The translations under genes were made by a program, and so were the position numbers. A stretch of DNA of 64,000 nucleotides from JAHEJE01 sp965216335 (lineage in GTDB: Bacteria; Pseudomonadota; Alphaproteobacteria; Rhizobiales; Aestuariivirgaceae), in NCBI GenBank assembly GCA_965216335.1, contig OZ244154.1, forward strand, positions 2,542,001 through 2,606,000, in the 5' to 3' direction. Positions 19,286 through 26,665 of this stretch are shown here, piece by piece (positions within the stretch are counted from its first letter, which is position 1; each line of letters starts with the position of its first letter). The notes beneath the pieces are model-generated. The model ran no database searches and was not told the DNA's origin. It saw only the letters and a program-made list of their open reading frames with translations.

Positions 19286-19291
19286 TAACCC

Positions 19292-19436
19292 AATACTTGC
19301 TGTCTGATCTACGGGCCTATGCCCCCCGCTCAACCCCAGGCCCCAGACAGCGGTAAGCGCCGGATTCCCCTCCCGGCGTTAAGCGCGTAACAAGCGCATT
19401 GAACGCCCGGCCCCCGACCGGGCGTTCTTTTTTGTT
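19292..19436 (+). ncRNA. Candidate trans-acting small RNA (about 145 nt) between lolA and xth
   Basis: A self-contained transcription unit: promoter at 19257-19285, then three hairpins. Stem one pairs GCTGTCTG (19299-19306) with CAGACAGC (19344-19351) and encloses a smaller GGGC/GCCC hairpin; its interior is C-rich. Stem two pairs CGCCGG (19358-19363) with CCGGCG (19373-19378), with a loop ATTCCCCTC that is complementary to a ribosome-binding site. Stem three is a textbook terminator. There is no open frame. C-rich, anti-Shine-Dalgarno loops are typical of alphaproteobacterial regulatory RNAs, but I cannot place it in a named family. The rest of the 487-base gap (19011-19206) shows nothing I can name. 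Confidence 0.65.
19401..19433 (+). terminator. Rho-independent terminator of the sRNA
   Basis: A perfect 10-bp stem, GAACGCCCGG (19401-19410) with CCGGGCGTTC (19418-19427), closed by a short C-rich loop and followed by an uninterrupted run of T. It is the strongest intrinsic terminator in the window. Confidence 0.92.
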
Positions 19437-19497
19437 TGAGGTCTTGCCGGGCGATCAGGCATAAGACCGCGGCAAATTGTAACATTGAGGGCTCGGC

Positions 19498-20298
19498 ATG
19501 CTGAAGATCGCCACCTGGAACATCAACTCCGTACGCCTGCGCGCTGGCCTGGTGGCCGACTTCCTCGCCCGCTGGCAGCCGGACGTGTTGTGTTTGCAGG
19601 AAACAAAGTGCCCCGAGGGCCAGTTCCCGTCCTCGCACTTTGCCGATCTCGGTTACACCCATGTCGCCGAGCGCGGCCAATCCGGCTATCACGGCGTTGC
19701 AATCGTCTCGCGCATCGCTTTCGATGCCGTGGAAAGCCGGGATTTCTGCGGCAAACAGGATGCCCGCCACATCTGTGCACGGCTTGCCGGGCATGAACCG
19801 CTCAACATCCACAATTTCTACGTGCCGGCCGGCGGCGACGAACCCGATCCACAGATCAACGAGAAGTTTGCCCACAAACTGGCGTTTCTCGAAGAGATGC
19901 GGGCGATGTTCAGCAATGGAGCGCCTTCCAGCACCCAGCCGGCCGTTCTCGTCGGCGACCTCAACATCGCCCCGCTCGAGAACGACGTCTGGTCGCACAA
20001 GCAGCTCAGCAGGGTCGTGTCGCACACCCCCGTCGAGATCGAGCACTTGGAAGAACTGCGCCGGAGCCGCAACTGGGTCGACATCATGCGTCGTCACGTT
20101 CCCCATGATGAAAAACTGTATACATGGTGGAGCTATCGCGCCCGCGACTGGGCCGCCGCCGACAAAGGCCGCCGTCTCGATCACATCTGGCTGGATGAGC
20201 ACCTGGCACGGCGCTGCAGCACCATCGAGGTCGTTCGCAGCGCACGCGGCTGGGAAAGACCATCGGACCACGTGCCGGTCATCGCCACGCTCGACTAG
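19498..20298 (+). CDS. xth: Exodeoxyribonuclease III
   Basis: Mg-dependent AP endonuclease and 3'-exonuclease of base-excision repair. The 266 residues carry all the family blocks: KIATWNINSVRLR at the start, CLQETKCPEG with the metal-binding Glu, VGDLNIAPLENDVWSHKQL with the catalytic Asp-x-Asn, RRLDHIWLDEHL and the C-terminal SDHVPVIATL. Length is normal. Its TAG stop lies within the CTAG that begins a degenerate copy of the mobile repeat, and the next gene reads towards it. Confidence 0.96.
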   Translation: MLKIATWNINSVRLRAGLVADFLARWQPDVLCLQETKCPEGQFPSSHFADLGYTHVAERGQSGYHGVAIVSRIAFDAVESRDFCGKQDARHICARLAGHEPLNIHNFYVPAGGDEPDPQINEKFAHKLAFLEEMRAMFSNGAPSSTQPAVLVGDLNIAPLENDVWSHKQLSRVVSHTPVEIEHLEELRRSRNWVDIMRRHVPHDEKLYTWWSYRARDWAAADKGRRLDHIWLDEHLARRCSTIEVVRSARGWERPSDHVPVIATLD

Positions 20299-20322
20299 GG
20301 CCTTTTGGACATTTGACCGGCT
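20295..20322. repeat. Degenerate fragment of the CTAG-ended palindromic element
   Basis: CTAGGGCCTTTTGGAC followed by ATTTGACCGGCTTT aligns with the left end of the element at 6457 (CTAGAGCCTTTT...GAC...CATTTGACCGGCTTTT) if a short internal block is deleted. The fragment contributes the xth stop codon at one side, and the stop of the facing gene at 20323 adjoins the other. Confidence 0.5.
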
Positions 20323-20802
20323 TTATGACAGCTGAGAGAACGTGTGGGCATTGTCGAACAGGGTTTGCACCTGCTTGAGTTCATCGAGGGAAACGTCCAC
20401 TTCTCGGGACAACACCCGCAGGATCTGCGCACCGGTTTCGGGGAACTCCTTGCACACCCGCAGGAACAGATCGTGGGAAATGCTCAGTGCCGACAGGGCC
20501 GTAACCGCCCGCACATCGATATTGGGTGCCAGCTTTGCCACCATGCTCTTGCCGCAAACAAACGCACCTGCGCCCAGTTCGGCAACAACAACTTCCTCGC
20601 CACGCTTGCCCATCAAAGCTTCGGCCTTGCCGTCGAGGATCAGAAAGCCGGCCGACAATGCTCGCTTGCGGCGTACGAGATAGTCTCCCGGTGCGATATT
20701 GACTTCCCGCGACGAGAACACCAGCACCTGCAAATTGGCAGCATCAACCTGTGCAAAAAGCGGCACCTTTCGCAGAAGCTCGACGTCTCTTCTTACTGCC
20801 AT
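20323..20802 (-). CDS. Stand-alone cyclic-nucleotide-binding domain protein (Cpk-like)
   Basis: A 159-residue protein that is one CRP-type cyclic-nucleotide-binding domain (LLRKVPLFAQVDAANLQVLV, then IAPGDYLVRR and a VVVAELGAGAFVCGKSMV phosphate-cassette-like segment) with a short helical tail and no DNA-binding domain. It should thus sense a nucleotide, or pack as a scaffold, and pass the signal by protein contact. In Brucella a similar protein (called Cpk, a cAMP-dependent kinase regulatory-subunit homologue) is encoded next to the response regulator OtpR/CenR, as here. The canonical arginine of the phosphate cassette is not obvious, so cAMP binding is not assured. Confidence 0.8.
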   Translation of the reverse strand: MAVRRDVELLRKVPLFAQVDAANLQVLVFSSREVNIAPGDYLVRRKRALSAGFLILDGKAEALMGKRGEEVVVAELGAGAFVCGKSMVAKLAPNIDVRAVTALSALSISHDLFLRVCKEFPETGAQILRVLSREVDVSLDELKQVQTLFDNAHTFSQLS

Positions 20803-20838
20803 CTCAGCCCCTCAGCCTGAGGCATGTCTGCCGTTTCG

Positions 20839-20852
20839 CATGTCATGACATG
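20839..20852. promoter_or_regulatory. 14-bp perfect palindrome upstream of the cyclic-nucleotide-binding gene
   Basis: CATGTCATGACATG reads the same on both strands and lies 37-50 bases before the start of the minus-strand gene at 20802, within its likely promoter. Operator-like; the cognate regulator is unknown. The remaining part of the gap 20853-20965 shows nothing further. Confidence 0.4.
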
Positions 20853-20965
20853 ACGCAATGGATGCAAAACCGGTCCGGTCGGCCAGTCCGCACGCCCAAC
20901 GTCCATAAATTTCACCATCATGCAAGCAGGCAGTAGAAGAAAGGCCCAGCTTTTGCGGATTGGCG

Positions 20966-21031
20966 CTAGAGCTTTTTTGACAATACCAAGCCATTTGACC
21001 GGCTTTTCGCGTTTGCTGGCAAGGCAGGCGG
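20966..21031. mobile_element. Truncated second copy of the CTAG-ended MITE-like element
   Basis: CTAGAGCTTTTTTGACAATA and the bases that follow match the left end of the element at 6457-6523 with one deleted base and one substitution, including 33 identical bases of the interior; similarity stops abruptly at 21031. No right-hand terminal repeat is found before the response-regulator gene at 21181. The 150 bases between are non-coding, with no further structure I can support. Confidence 0.8.
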
Positions 21032-21180
21032 GTCATCGCCGGCAAACCCTGCGGACGCTCTCCTATTTGGCTCCTGGGTGCGTTGGAGACGCTTGAAAGT
21101 ACCGGTGCATCCGGCGCGTCCCTGTCTGCTCAACAACCAAATGGGTGGCGCAGAATGGATGGTATGATTGGGTGTTGTGC

Positions 21181-21867
21181 TTAGGGAACCAGCTTGTAAC
21201 CGCCGGTTTCCGTCACCAGGATCTCGGCATGCGAGGGATCGCGTTCGATCTTCTGGCGCAGCCGGTAGATGTGGGTCTCCAGTGTGTGCGTCGTGACACC
21301 GGCATTGTAGCCCCACACTTCATGCAGCAACACATCGCGCCCGACCACCTTTTCGCCGGCCCGGTACAGGTACTTCAGGATCGAGGTTTCCTTTTCCGTC
21401 AGCCGTACCTTGCGTGCATCGTCGCGGATCAGCATCTTTGCGCTCGGCTTGAAGGTATACGGTCCCACCTTGAACACCGCATCCTCGCTCTGCTCATGCT
21501 GGCGCAAATGAGCGCGGATCCGGGCCAACAGAATACCGAACCGGAACGGCTTGGTGACATAGTCGTTGGCGCCGGAATCGAGTCCCAGGATGGTATCCGA
21601 ATCCGAGTCCTGCGCGGTCAGCATGATGATCGGACCCTTGTAACCGTTGCGCCGCATGATTTTGCAGGCTTCGCGTCCATCCATGTCCGGCATGTTGACG
21701 TCAAGCACGACCAGATCGACCAGTTCGGCCTTCACATGCTTGACACCCTCGGTTGCCGTGGCAACATCGGTGACCAGGAATTCTTCATGCAGCGAGAATT
21801 GCTCGGACAGCATTTCCCGCAACTGATCGTCGTCGTCAACGATAAGAATTTTTTTGGCAGCGCTCAT
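21181..21867 (-). CDS. cenR: OmpR-family response regulator, CenR/OtpR-like
   Basis: A two-component DNA-binding regulator of 228 residues. The receiver domain has the acidic cluster DDDD (11-14), the phosphoacceptor Asp56 in VVLDVNMPDMDG, IMLTAQD and the signalling lysine in DYVTKPFR. The C-terminal winged helix (about 133-228) ends RQKIERDPSHAEILVTETGG. Sequence and company (stand-alone cyclic-nucleotide-binding protein, xth) fit CenR of Caulobacter and OtpR of Brucella, which govern cell-envelope integrity. No histidine kinase is adjacent, which is also the case for that group. The symbol is offered from family resemblance and is less certain than the class. Confidence 0.8.
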   Translation of the reverse strand: MSAAKKILIVDDDDQLREMLSEQFSLHEEFLVTDVATATEGVKHVKAELVDLVVLDVNMPDMDGREACKIMRRNGYKGPIIMLTAQDSDSDTILGLDSGANDYVTKPFRFGILLARIRAHLRQHEQSEDAVFKVGPYTFKPSAKMLIRDDARKVRLTEKETSILKYLYRAGEKVVGRDVLLHEVWGYNAGVTTHTLETHIYRLRQKIERDPSHAEILVTETGGYKLVP

Positions 21868-21994
21868 TTCAAGAGTCCCTTGGATATGCGACAGGCTTGG
21901 TGTCTGGCTTGACCGAACCGGTGCAATGGATCACCCGCTCCCTGAACAACAATGAACAAGATACTTAGTTTATCAACTGGTGTATTTCAAAGGC

Positions 21995-22546
21995 ATGAAC
22001 TCAATCACACAACCAGTTGATCGCATTATCGTGCAGGCTCACACGATTGCGAGCACGGAAGCGACGCTCACCGTCGCACAAAATCCCTTCACCTGTGCGC
22101 TCGGACGTTCCGGTATTTCCCCGGTAAAGCGCGAGGGCGACGGCATAACGCCGGCCGGCTGCTGGCCGCTGCGCAGACTGTTGTACCGCGCCGATCGCCT
22201 GGAAAAGCCCGAAACACATCTGCCATCCGACATGATCGCCCGCGAACAGGGCTGGTGCGATGATCCAGCCAGTCCGGACTACAACCGCTTGGTCCGGCTG
22301 CCCATTGCCGCCAGCCACGAACACATGTGGCGCGATGACCATGTTTACGACCTCGTCGTCGTGCTCGGCTTCAACGATGATCCTGTCGTGCCCGGCGCCG
22401 GCAGTGCGATCTTCTTCCATCTCGCCCACCAGGACTTTCGCCCGACCGAAGGCTGCGTCGCCGTCGCTCTGCCCGCAATGCTCGAAATCCTGAAGCATTG
22501 CGGCCCTGACACCATAATGCAGATCAACAACCCGGCAGCCGCCTAG
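21995..22546 (+). CDS. L,D-transpeptidase catalytic-domain (YkuD-like) protein
   Basis: About 183 residues from the ATG at 21995, preceded by AAAGG. The C-terminal half has the YkuD-type active site, IFFHLAHQDFRPTEGCVAVA, with the histidine and the nucleophilic cysteine. Members cross-link peptidoglycan 3-3 or attach lipoproteins. There is no signal peptide or membrane anchor in the sequence, unusual for a cell-wall enzyme, so it belongs to the short leaderless group whose location is unclear. It is divergent from the envelope-stress-type regulator, which suggests shared control. Its stop is followed 11 bases on by another CTAG-started repeat. Confidence 0.82.
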   Translation: MNSITQPVDRIIVQAHTIASTEATLTVAQNPFTCALGRSGISPVKREGDGITPAGCWPLRRLLYRADRLEKPETHLPSDMIAREQGWCDDPASPDYNRLVRLPIAASHEHMWRDDHVYDLVVVLGFNDDPVVPGAGSAIFFHLAHQDFRPTEGCVAVALPAMLEILKHCGPDTIMQINNPAAA

Positions 22547-22556
22547 GGTTCACATT

Positions 22557-22682
22557 CTAGAGCATTGGGCGATAAACCCGAATCCGGCTCATCCTGGAAT
22601 GGCCGTAAGGCCGTATCCGGGATCTCTGGCCCTTGCAGAACCGTTCAGAGATCCGGCTCTCGCGCTGCTCGGCCGGGATGAC
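22557..22682. repeat. Intergenic palindromic repeat, CTAGAGCA start
   Basis: Begins CTAGAGCATTGGGCGATAAA and ends GGCCGGGATGAC. It contains GGCCGTAAGGCC (22601-22612) and a hairpin whose arms, CCGGGATCTCTGG (22617-22629) and CAGAGATCCGG (22646-22656), pair with one bulge; the outer TCATCCTGG and CCGGGATGA blocks also face each other. Similar TCATCCCGGC...GAGATCCGG palindromes are dispersed in many alphaproteobacterial genomes. No gene within. Confidence 0.6.
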
Positions 22683-22724
22683 AAATCAACGTCATGACGG
22701 TGGTGAAATAGACCGCCCGGCGCC

Positions 22725-23441
22725 CTAACCGGCTATCTTTCGCTCGCGGTGGCCAAAAATGGCGCTGCCGACCCGCACATGCGTGGCGCCAAAGGCAATC
22801 GCCACATCATAGTCGGCACTCATGCCCATGCTGAGCTGTTCGATACCGTTTCGCTCGGCAATCTTCTCCAGAAGAGAGAAATGCAGCGACGGCTCCTCAT
22901 CGAACGGCGGAATGCACATCAGCCCTGAAATCTTCAGGCCCAGTTCATCGCGGCAGTGCGCTATGAAACCGTCGGCATCCTGCGGCAAAACCCCGGACTT
23001 CTGCGGCTCGGCACCGGTATTGACCTGAACGAAAAGGTCAGGGTTTTTCCCCTGAGCAATCATTTCCCTGGCCAGCACCTGAGCAATCTTCGGCCGATCG
23101 ACCGTCTGTATCACGTCGAACAGCGCCACGGCATCCTTGGCCTTGTTGCTTTGCAGCGGGCCGATAAGATGCAGCACGATGTCCGCATGGCGTGCCTTCA
23201 GGGCCGGCCACTTGCCTTGTGCCTCCTGCACCCGGTTCTCGCCAAACGCCCTCTGCCCGGCGGCGATCACCGGCTCGATGGCGTCTGCGGCAAATGTCTT
23301 CGAAACGGCAATCAGCGTCACGCTGCCCGCTTCCCGCCCGGCATCGGCCAGCGCCTCGCCCACCCGGCGGTGCACCTCGGCCAGGCCGGGATGAACCGGA
23401 GCCTCTTCACCTGGTGAATGGCCGTGGCGTTCATGTGACAT
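22725..23441 (-). CDS. yggS: YggS family PLP-binding protein (pyridoxal phosphate homeostasis)
   Basis: A 238-residue single-domain TIM-barrel protein with the PLP lysine in LIAVSKTF (Lys48), the FGENRVQEAQGKW and LHLIGPLQSNKA blocks, and LSMGMSADYDVAIAFGATHVRVGSAIFG at the end, all typical of the YggS/PLPBP family that buffers PLP. The frame is open to 23537, but MSHERHGH at 23441 is the sensible start; the upstream part overlaps the promoter region of divergent leuS. Confidence 0.92.
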   Translation of the reverse strand: MSHERHGHSPGEEAPVHPGLAEVHRRVGEALADAGREAGSVTLIAVSKTFAADAIEPVIAAGQRAFGENRVQEAQGKWPALKARHADIVLHLIGPLQSNKAKDAVALFDVIQTVDRPKIAQVLAREMIAQGKNPDLFVQVNTGAEPQKSGVLPQDADGFIAHCRDELGLKISGLMCIPPFDEEPSLHFSLLEKIAERNGIEQLSMGMSADYDVAIAFGATHVRVGSAIFGHRERKIAG

Positions 23442-23557
23442 TCCCGTTCCCCTCAATCGCACCCAGCCGCCGCACGAAGCCTGCTTGCGGCACAGGTAAA
23501 GTGCTGGTACTCCACACCACAAGCGAACCGCCAACACCTGCCAGACAAAAGAATCAG

Positions 23558-26152
23558 ATGACCGACGAACGTTACAATCCTGCCGATGCCGAACCGCGCT
23601 GGCAACAGCGATGGGACGAAAAGGGCTGTTTCAGCGCCGACAACGTTTCCGACAAGCCGAAATACTACGTCCTGGAGATGTTTCCCTACCCGTCCGGCCG
23701 CATCCACATGGGCCACGTGCGCAACTACACCATGGGCGATGTCATCGCCCGCTTCAAGCGCGCCTGTGGCTACAACGTTCTCCACCCGATGGGCTGGGAC
23801 GCTTTCGGCATGCCCGCTGAAAATGCCGCCATGCAGCGCGGTGTCCATCCCAGGGGTTGGACCTACGAGAACATCGCCACCATGCGCGGCCAGCTCAAGG
23901 CTATGGGGCTGGCCATCGACTGGGATCGCGAAATCGCCACCTGCGATCCTGAGTACTACCAGCACGAACAGGCCATGTTCCTGGACTTTCTCGACGCCGG
24001 GCTCGTCGAACGCAAGACCTCGACCGTCAACTGGGATCCGGTCGATCACACCGTCCTGGCCAACGAGCAGGTCATCGACGGCCGCGGCTGGCGCTCCGGT
24101 GCCTTGGTGGAAAAACGCGAGCTGGCCCAATGGTTCCTCAAGATCACCGACTATTCCCAGGAGCTGCTCGACGCCCTCGACGGTCTGGTCAACTGGCCCG
24201 AGAAGGTCCGCATCATGCAGCGCAACTGGATCGGTCGCTCCGAGGGTTTGCGCTTCTCGTTCGAACTCGAAGATGAGGCCGGCGCTGTCCAGGATGAGCC
24301 GCTGACGGTCTACACCACACGCCACGATACGATCTTCGGCGCCAGCTTCTGCGCCGTGTCCGCCGATCACCCGTTGGCCCGGGCGGCCGCCAAGGAATCG
24401 CCTGCCGTTGCCGCCTTCCGCAAAGAATGCGCCGCCCTTGGCACCAGCGAGGAAGCCATTGAAAGAGCAGAGAAAAAAGGCGTTCCGCTGGGTCTTTACG
24501 CCCGCCATCCATTCCGTAACGGCGTGCGCCTGCCGGTCTACGCCGCCAATTTCGTGCTGATGGGCTATGGTGAAGGCGCGATCTTCGGCTGCCCGGCACA
24601 TGACCAGCGCGATATCGATTTCGCCCGCAAATATGACCTGCCGGTGGTTCCGGTCGTTGCCCCGGCCGACGCGGACCCCGCCAGCTTTACCGTCGAAAAC
24701 GAGGCCTTCCTCGAAAAGGAAGGCGACAACACCGTGCTGATCAACTCCGATTTCCTAAACGGAATGACGGTGCCCGATGCAAAGGAGGAAATTGCCAGGC
24801 GCTTCGAGGCTGCCGGCAACGGCGAACGCAAGGTGAATTTCCGCCTACGCGACTGGGGCGTATCCCGCCAACGCTATTGGGGCTGTCCGATACCGGTCAT
24901 CCATTGCGACGATTGCGGCATCGTGCCCGTGCCCAGGGCCGACCTGCCCGTGGTCCTGCCGGACGACATAACGTTCGATGAACCCGGCAATCCATTGGCG
25001 CGCCATGCCACCTGGAAACACGTCGAATGCCCGTCTTGCGGCAAGGGTGCCATTCGCGAAACCGATACCTTCGATACTTTCGTCGATTCGTCATGGTACT
25101 TCGCCCGGTTCTGTTCGCCGCGCGACGACCGGCCCGTCGATGCCGCGGCATCGAAGTACTGGCTGCCGGTCGACCAGTATATCGGCGGCATCGAACACGC
25201 CATCCTGCACCTGCTCTATTCCCGCTTCTACCTGCGCGCCATGAAGAAGACCGGGCATGTCGGGTTGGAAGAGCCGTTCTCCAACCTGTTCACCCAGGGC
25301 ATGGTCATCCACGAGACGTACGCCGATGCCGAGGGTAACTGGGTTGAACCGGCCAGCGCGGTCCACAAGGCCAACGGCTGGGTGGAAGTCGAAACCGGCA
25401 CCCCTCTGACCGTCGGGCCGGCGGAAAAGATGTCCAAGTCAAAGCGCAATGTTGTCGACCCGGAACACATCATCGAGAAATACGGTGCCGATACCGCCCG
25501 CTGGTTCATGCTGTCCGACACACCGCCCGAGCGCGACATCGAGTGGACCGAGGCCGGCGTTGAAGGCGCCTGGCGCTTTACCCAGCGCCTGTGGCGCCTG
25601 GTACATCAGTCCGCCACCCTCGAGAACGCCGCCACGGACACAAGCGACAACGCTGCCCTGGCCTTGCGAAAACAGGTCCATCAGGCCTTGCATGCGGTCA
25701 CCGACGACATTGCAGGCCTGCGCTTCAACCGCGCCATCGCCCGCATCTATGAGCTGACCAACCACCTCGCCGCCGCCCTGGGTGGTGACGCCCGTTCACC
25801 ATCCCTCAATGGGTCTATTCGCGAAGGCATTGAAATCATTGTACAAATGTTCGCTCCGATGATGCCGCATCTGGCCGAGGAATGCTGGCACGCGCTTGGC
25901 CACGACACCATGTTGGTCGATACGCCGTGGCCTGAGGCAGACGCTGGCCTGCTGATCAGTGACGAGATCACCATCGCCATCCAGGTCAACGGCAAACGCC
26001 GCGATGAGATCACCATCGCCAAGGGCCTGCCCAATGAAGAGGTTGAACGCACCGCCCTTGCACTGGATAATGTCCAGCGTATTCTGGACGGCAAGACGGT
26101 CCGCAAGGTCATCGTCGTGCCGGACCGCATTGTCAACGTCGTGGCGAACTGA
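23558..26152 (+). CDS. leuS: Leucyl-tRNA synthetase
   Basis: Class I synthetase charging tRNA-Leu, 864 residues from the ATG at 23558 (a long upstream open frame is spurious). The HIGH signature is RIHMGHVRNY (residues 48-57), the CP1 editing domain lies at roughly 220-420 with TTRHDTIFGASF, and KMSKS is at about 623-627 (EKMSKSKRNVVDP), followed by the anticodon-binding and C-terminal domains. It heads a leuS-lptE-holA operon: lptE begins three bases after its stop. Confidence 0.98.
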   Translation: MTDERYNPADAEPRWQQRWDEKGCFSADNVSDKPKYYVLEMFPYPSGRIHMGHVRNYTMGDVIARFKRACGYNVLHPMGWDAFGMPAENAAMQRGVHPRGWTYENIATMRGQLKAMGLAIDWDREIATCDPEYYQHEQAMFLDFLDAGLVERKTSTVNWDPVDHTVLANEQVIDGRGWRSGALVEKRELAQWFLKITDYSQELLDALDGLVNWPEKVRIMQRNWIGRSEGLRFSFELEDEAGAVQDEPLTVYTTRHDTIFGASFCAVSADHPLARAAAKESPAVAAFRKECAALGTSEEAIERAEKKGVPLGLYARHPFRNGVRLPVYAANFVLMGYGEGAIFGCPAHDQRDIDFARKYDLPVVPVVAPADADPASFTVENEAFLEKEGDNTVLINSDFLNGMTVPDAKEEIARRFEAAGNGERKVNFRLRDWGVSRQRYWGCPIPVIHCDDCGIVPVPRADLPVVLPDDITFDEPGNPLARHATWKHVECPSCGKGAIRETDTFDTFVDSSWYFARFCSPRDDRPVDAAASKYWLPVDQYIGGIEHAILHLLYSRFYLRAMKKTGHVGLEEPFSNLFTQGMVIHETYADAEGNWVEPASAVHKANGWVEVETGTPLTVGPAEKMSKSKRNVVDPEHIIEKYGADTARWFMLSDTPPERDIEWTEAGVEGAWRFTQRLWRLVHQSATLENAATDTSDNAALALRKQVHQALHAVTDDIAGLRFNRAIARIYELTNHLAAALGGDARSPSLNGSIREGIEIIVQMFAPMMPHLAEECWHALGHDTMLVDTPWPEADAGLLISDEITIAIQVNGKRRDEITIAKGLPNEEVERTALALDNVQRILDGKTVRKVIVVPDRIVNVVAN

Positions 26153-26155
26153 CCC

Positions 26156-26665
26156 ATGAAAAGACCGGCGACAATCGTATTGGCAGCAGCTGCAATTGGT
26201 CTGGCGGCCTGCGACTACCGCCCGCTCTACGGCACCACGGACGCCGGCAGTCCGGTGGCCTATCAACTTGCCTCGATCGCCGTAGCCGAGCAGAACACCC
26301 GCCTTGGCCAGCTGATCCGCAACGAAATCGTTTCCGCCATCAGCCCGGCGGGAACCGCGCCCGGCGACGCCTACACGCTGCAGCTGACCGCTTCCGAGGA
26401 CGAATTCACCTCCGTCGACAGCACCCGGACCGAGCCTTTGCGGTTTCAGCACAAGGTCAAGGCCTCCTTTGCGCTCTATGACAACGACACCGGCAAGGCC
26501 ATACATTCAGGCAAGACCTTTTCCCAGGTGTCCTACGACCGCGTCGATGCGCCGGCAGCCAATCTGCAGGCCCAGATCAATGCCCGCGAGCGCGCTGCCA
26601 AGGAGATCGGCCGCGATATCCGTATTCGGCTGGCGGCCTATTTTTCGAAAAATGGCGGTCATTAA
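26156..26665 (+). CDS. lptE: LPS-assembly lipoprotein LptE
   Basis: Outer-membrane lipoprotein that plugs the LptD barrel during lipopolysaccharide export. Of the 169 residues the first 19 form a lipoprotein signal ending in the lipobox LAAC, with Cys19 the lipidated residue, followed by DYRPLYG, a hallmark of alphaproteobacterial LptE. It sits between leuS and holA, as in most proteobacteria, and its last 14 bases overlap the holA start. Sequence divergence in this family is high, so context carries much of the call. Confidence 0.9.
   Translation: MKRPATIVLAAAAIGLAACDYRPLYGTTDAGSPVAYQLASIAVAEQNTRLGQLIRNEIVSAISPAGTAPGDAYTLQLTASEDEFTSVDSTRTEPLRFQHKVKASFALYDNDTGKAIHSGKTFSQVSYDRVDAPAANLQAQINARERAAKEIGRDIRIRLAAYFSKNGGH

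Noticed and set aside
19292..19436. Identity of the lolA-xth RNA as 6S RNA or tmRNA
   Set aside because: 6S RNA is one long imperfect rod and usually lies by zapA; here there are separate short hairpins and no tRNA-like ends, so I give no family name.
21032..21180. A right-hand terminal repeat for the second mobile element copy
   Set aside because: AAATGGGTGGCG near 21139 resembles the expected arm for a few bases only.
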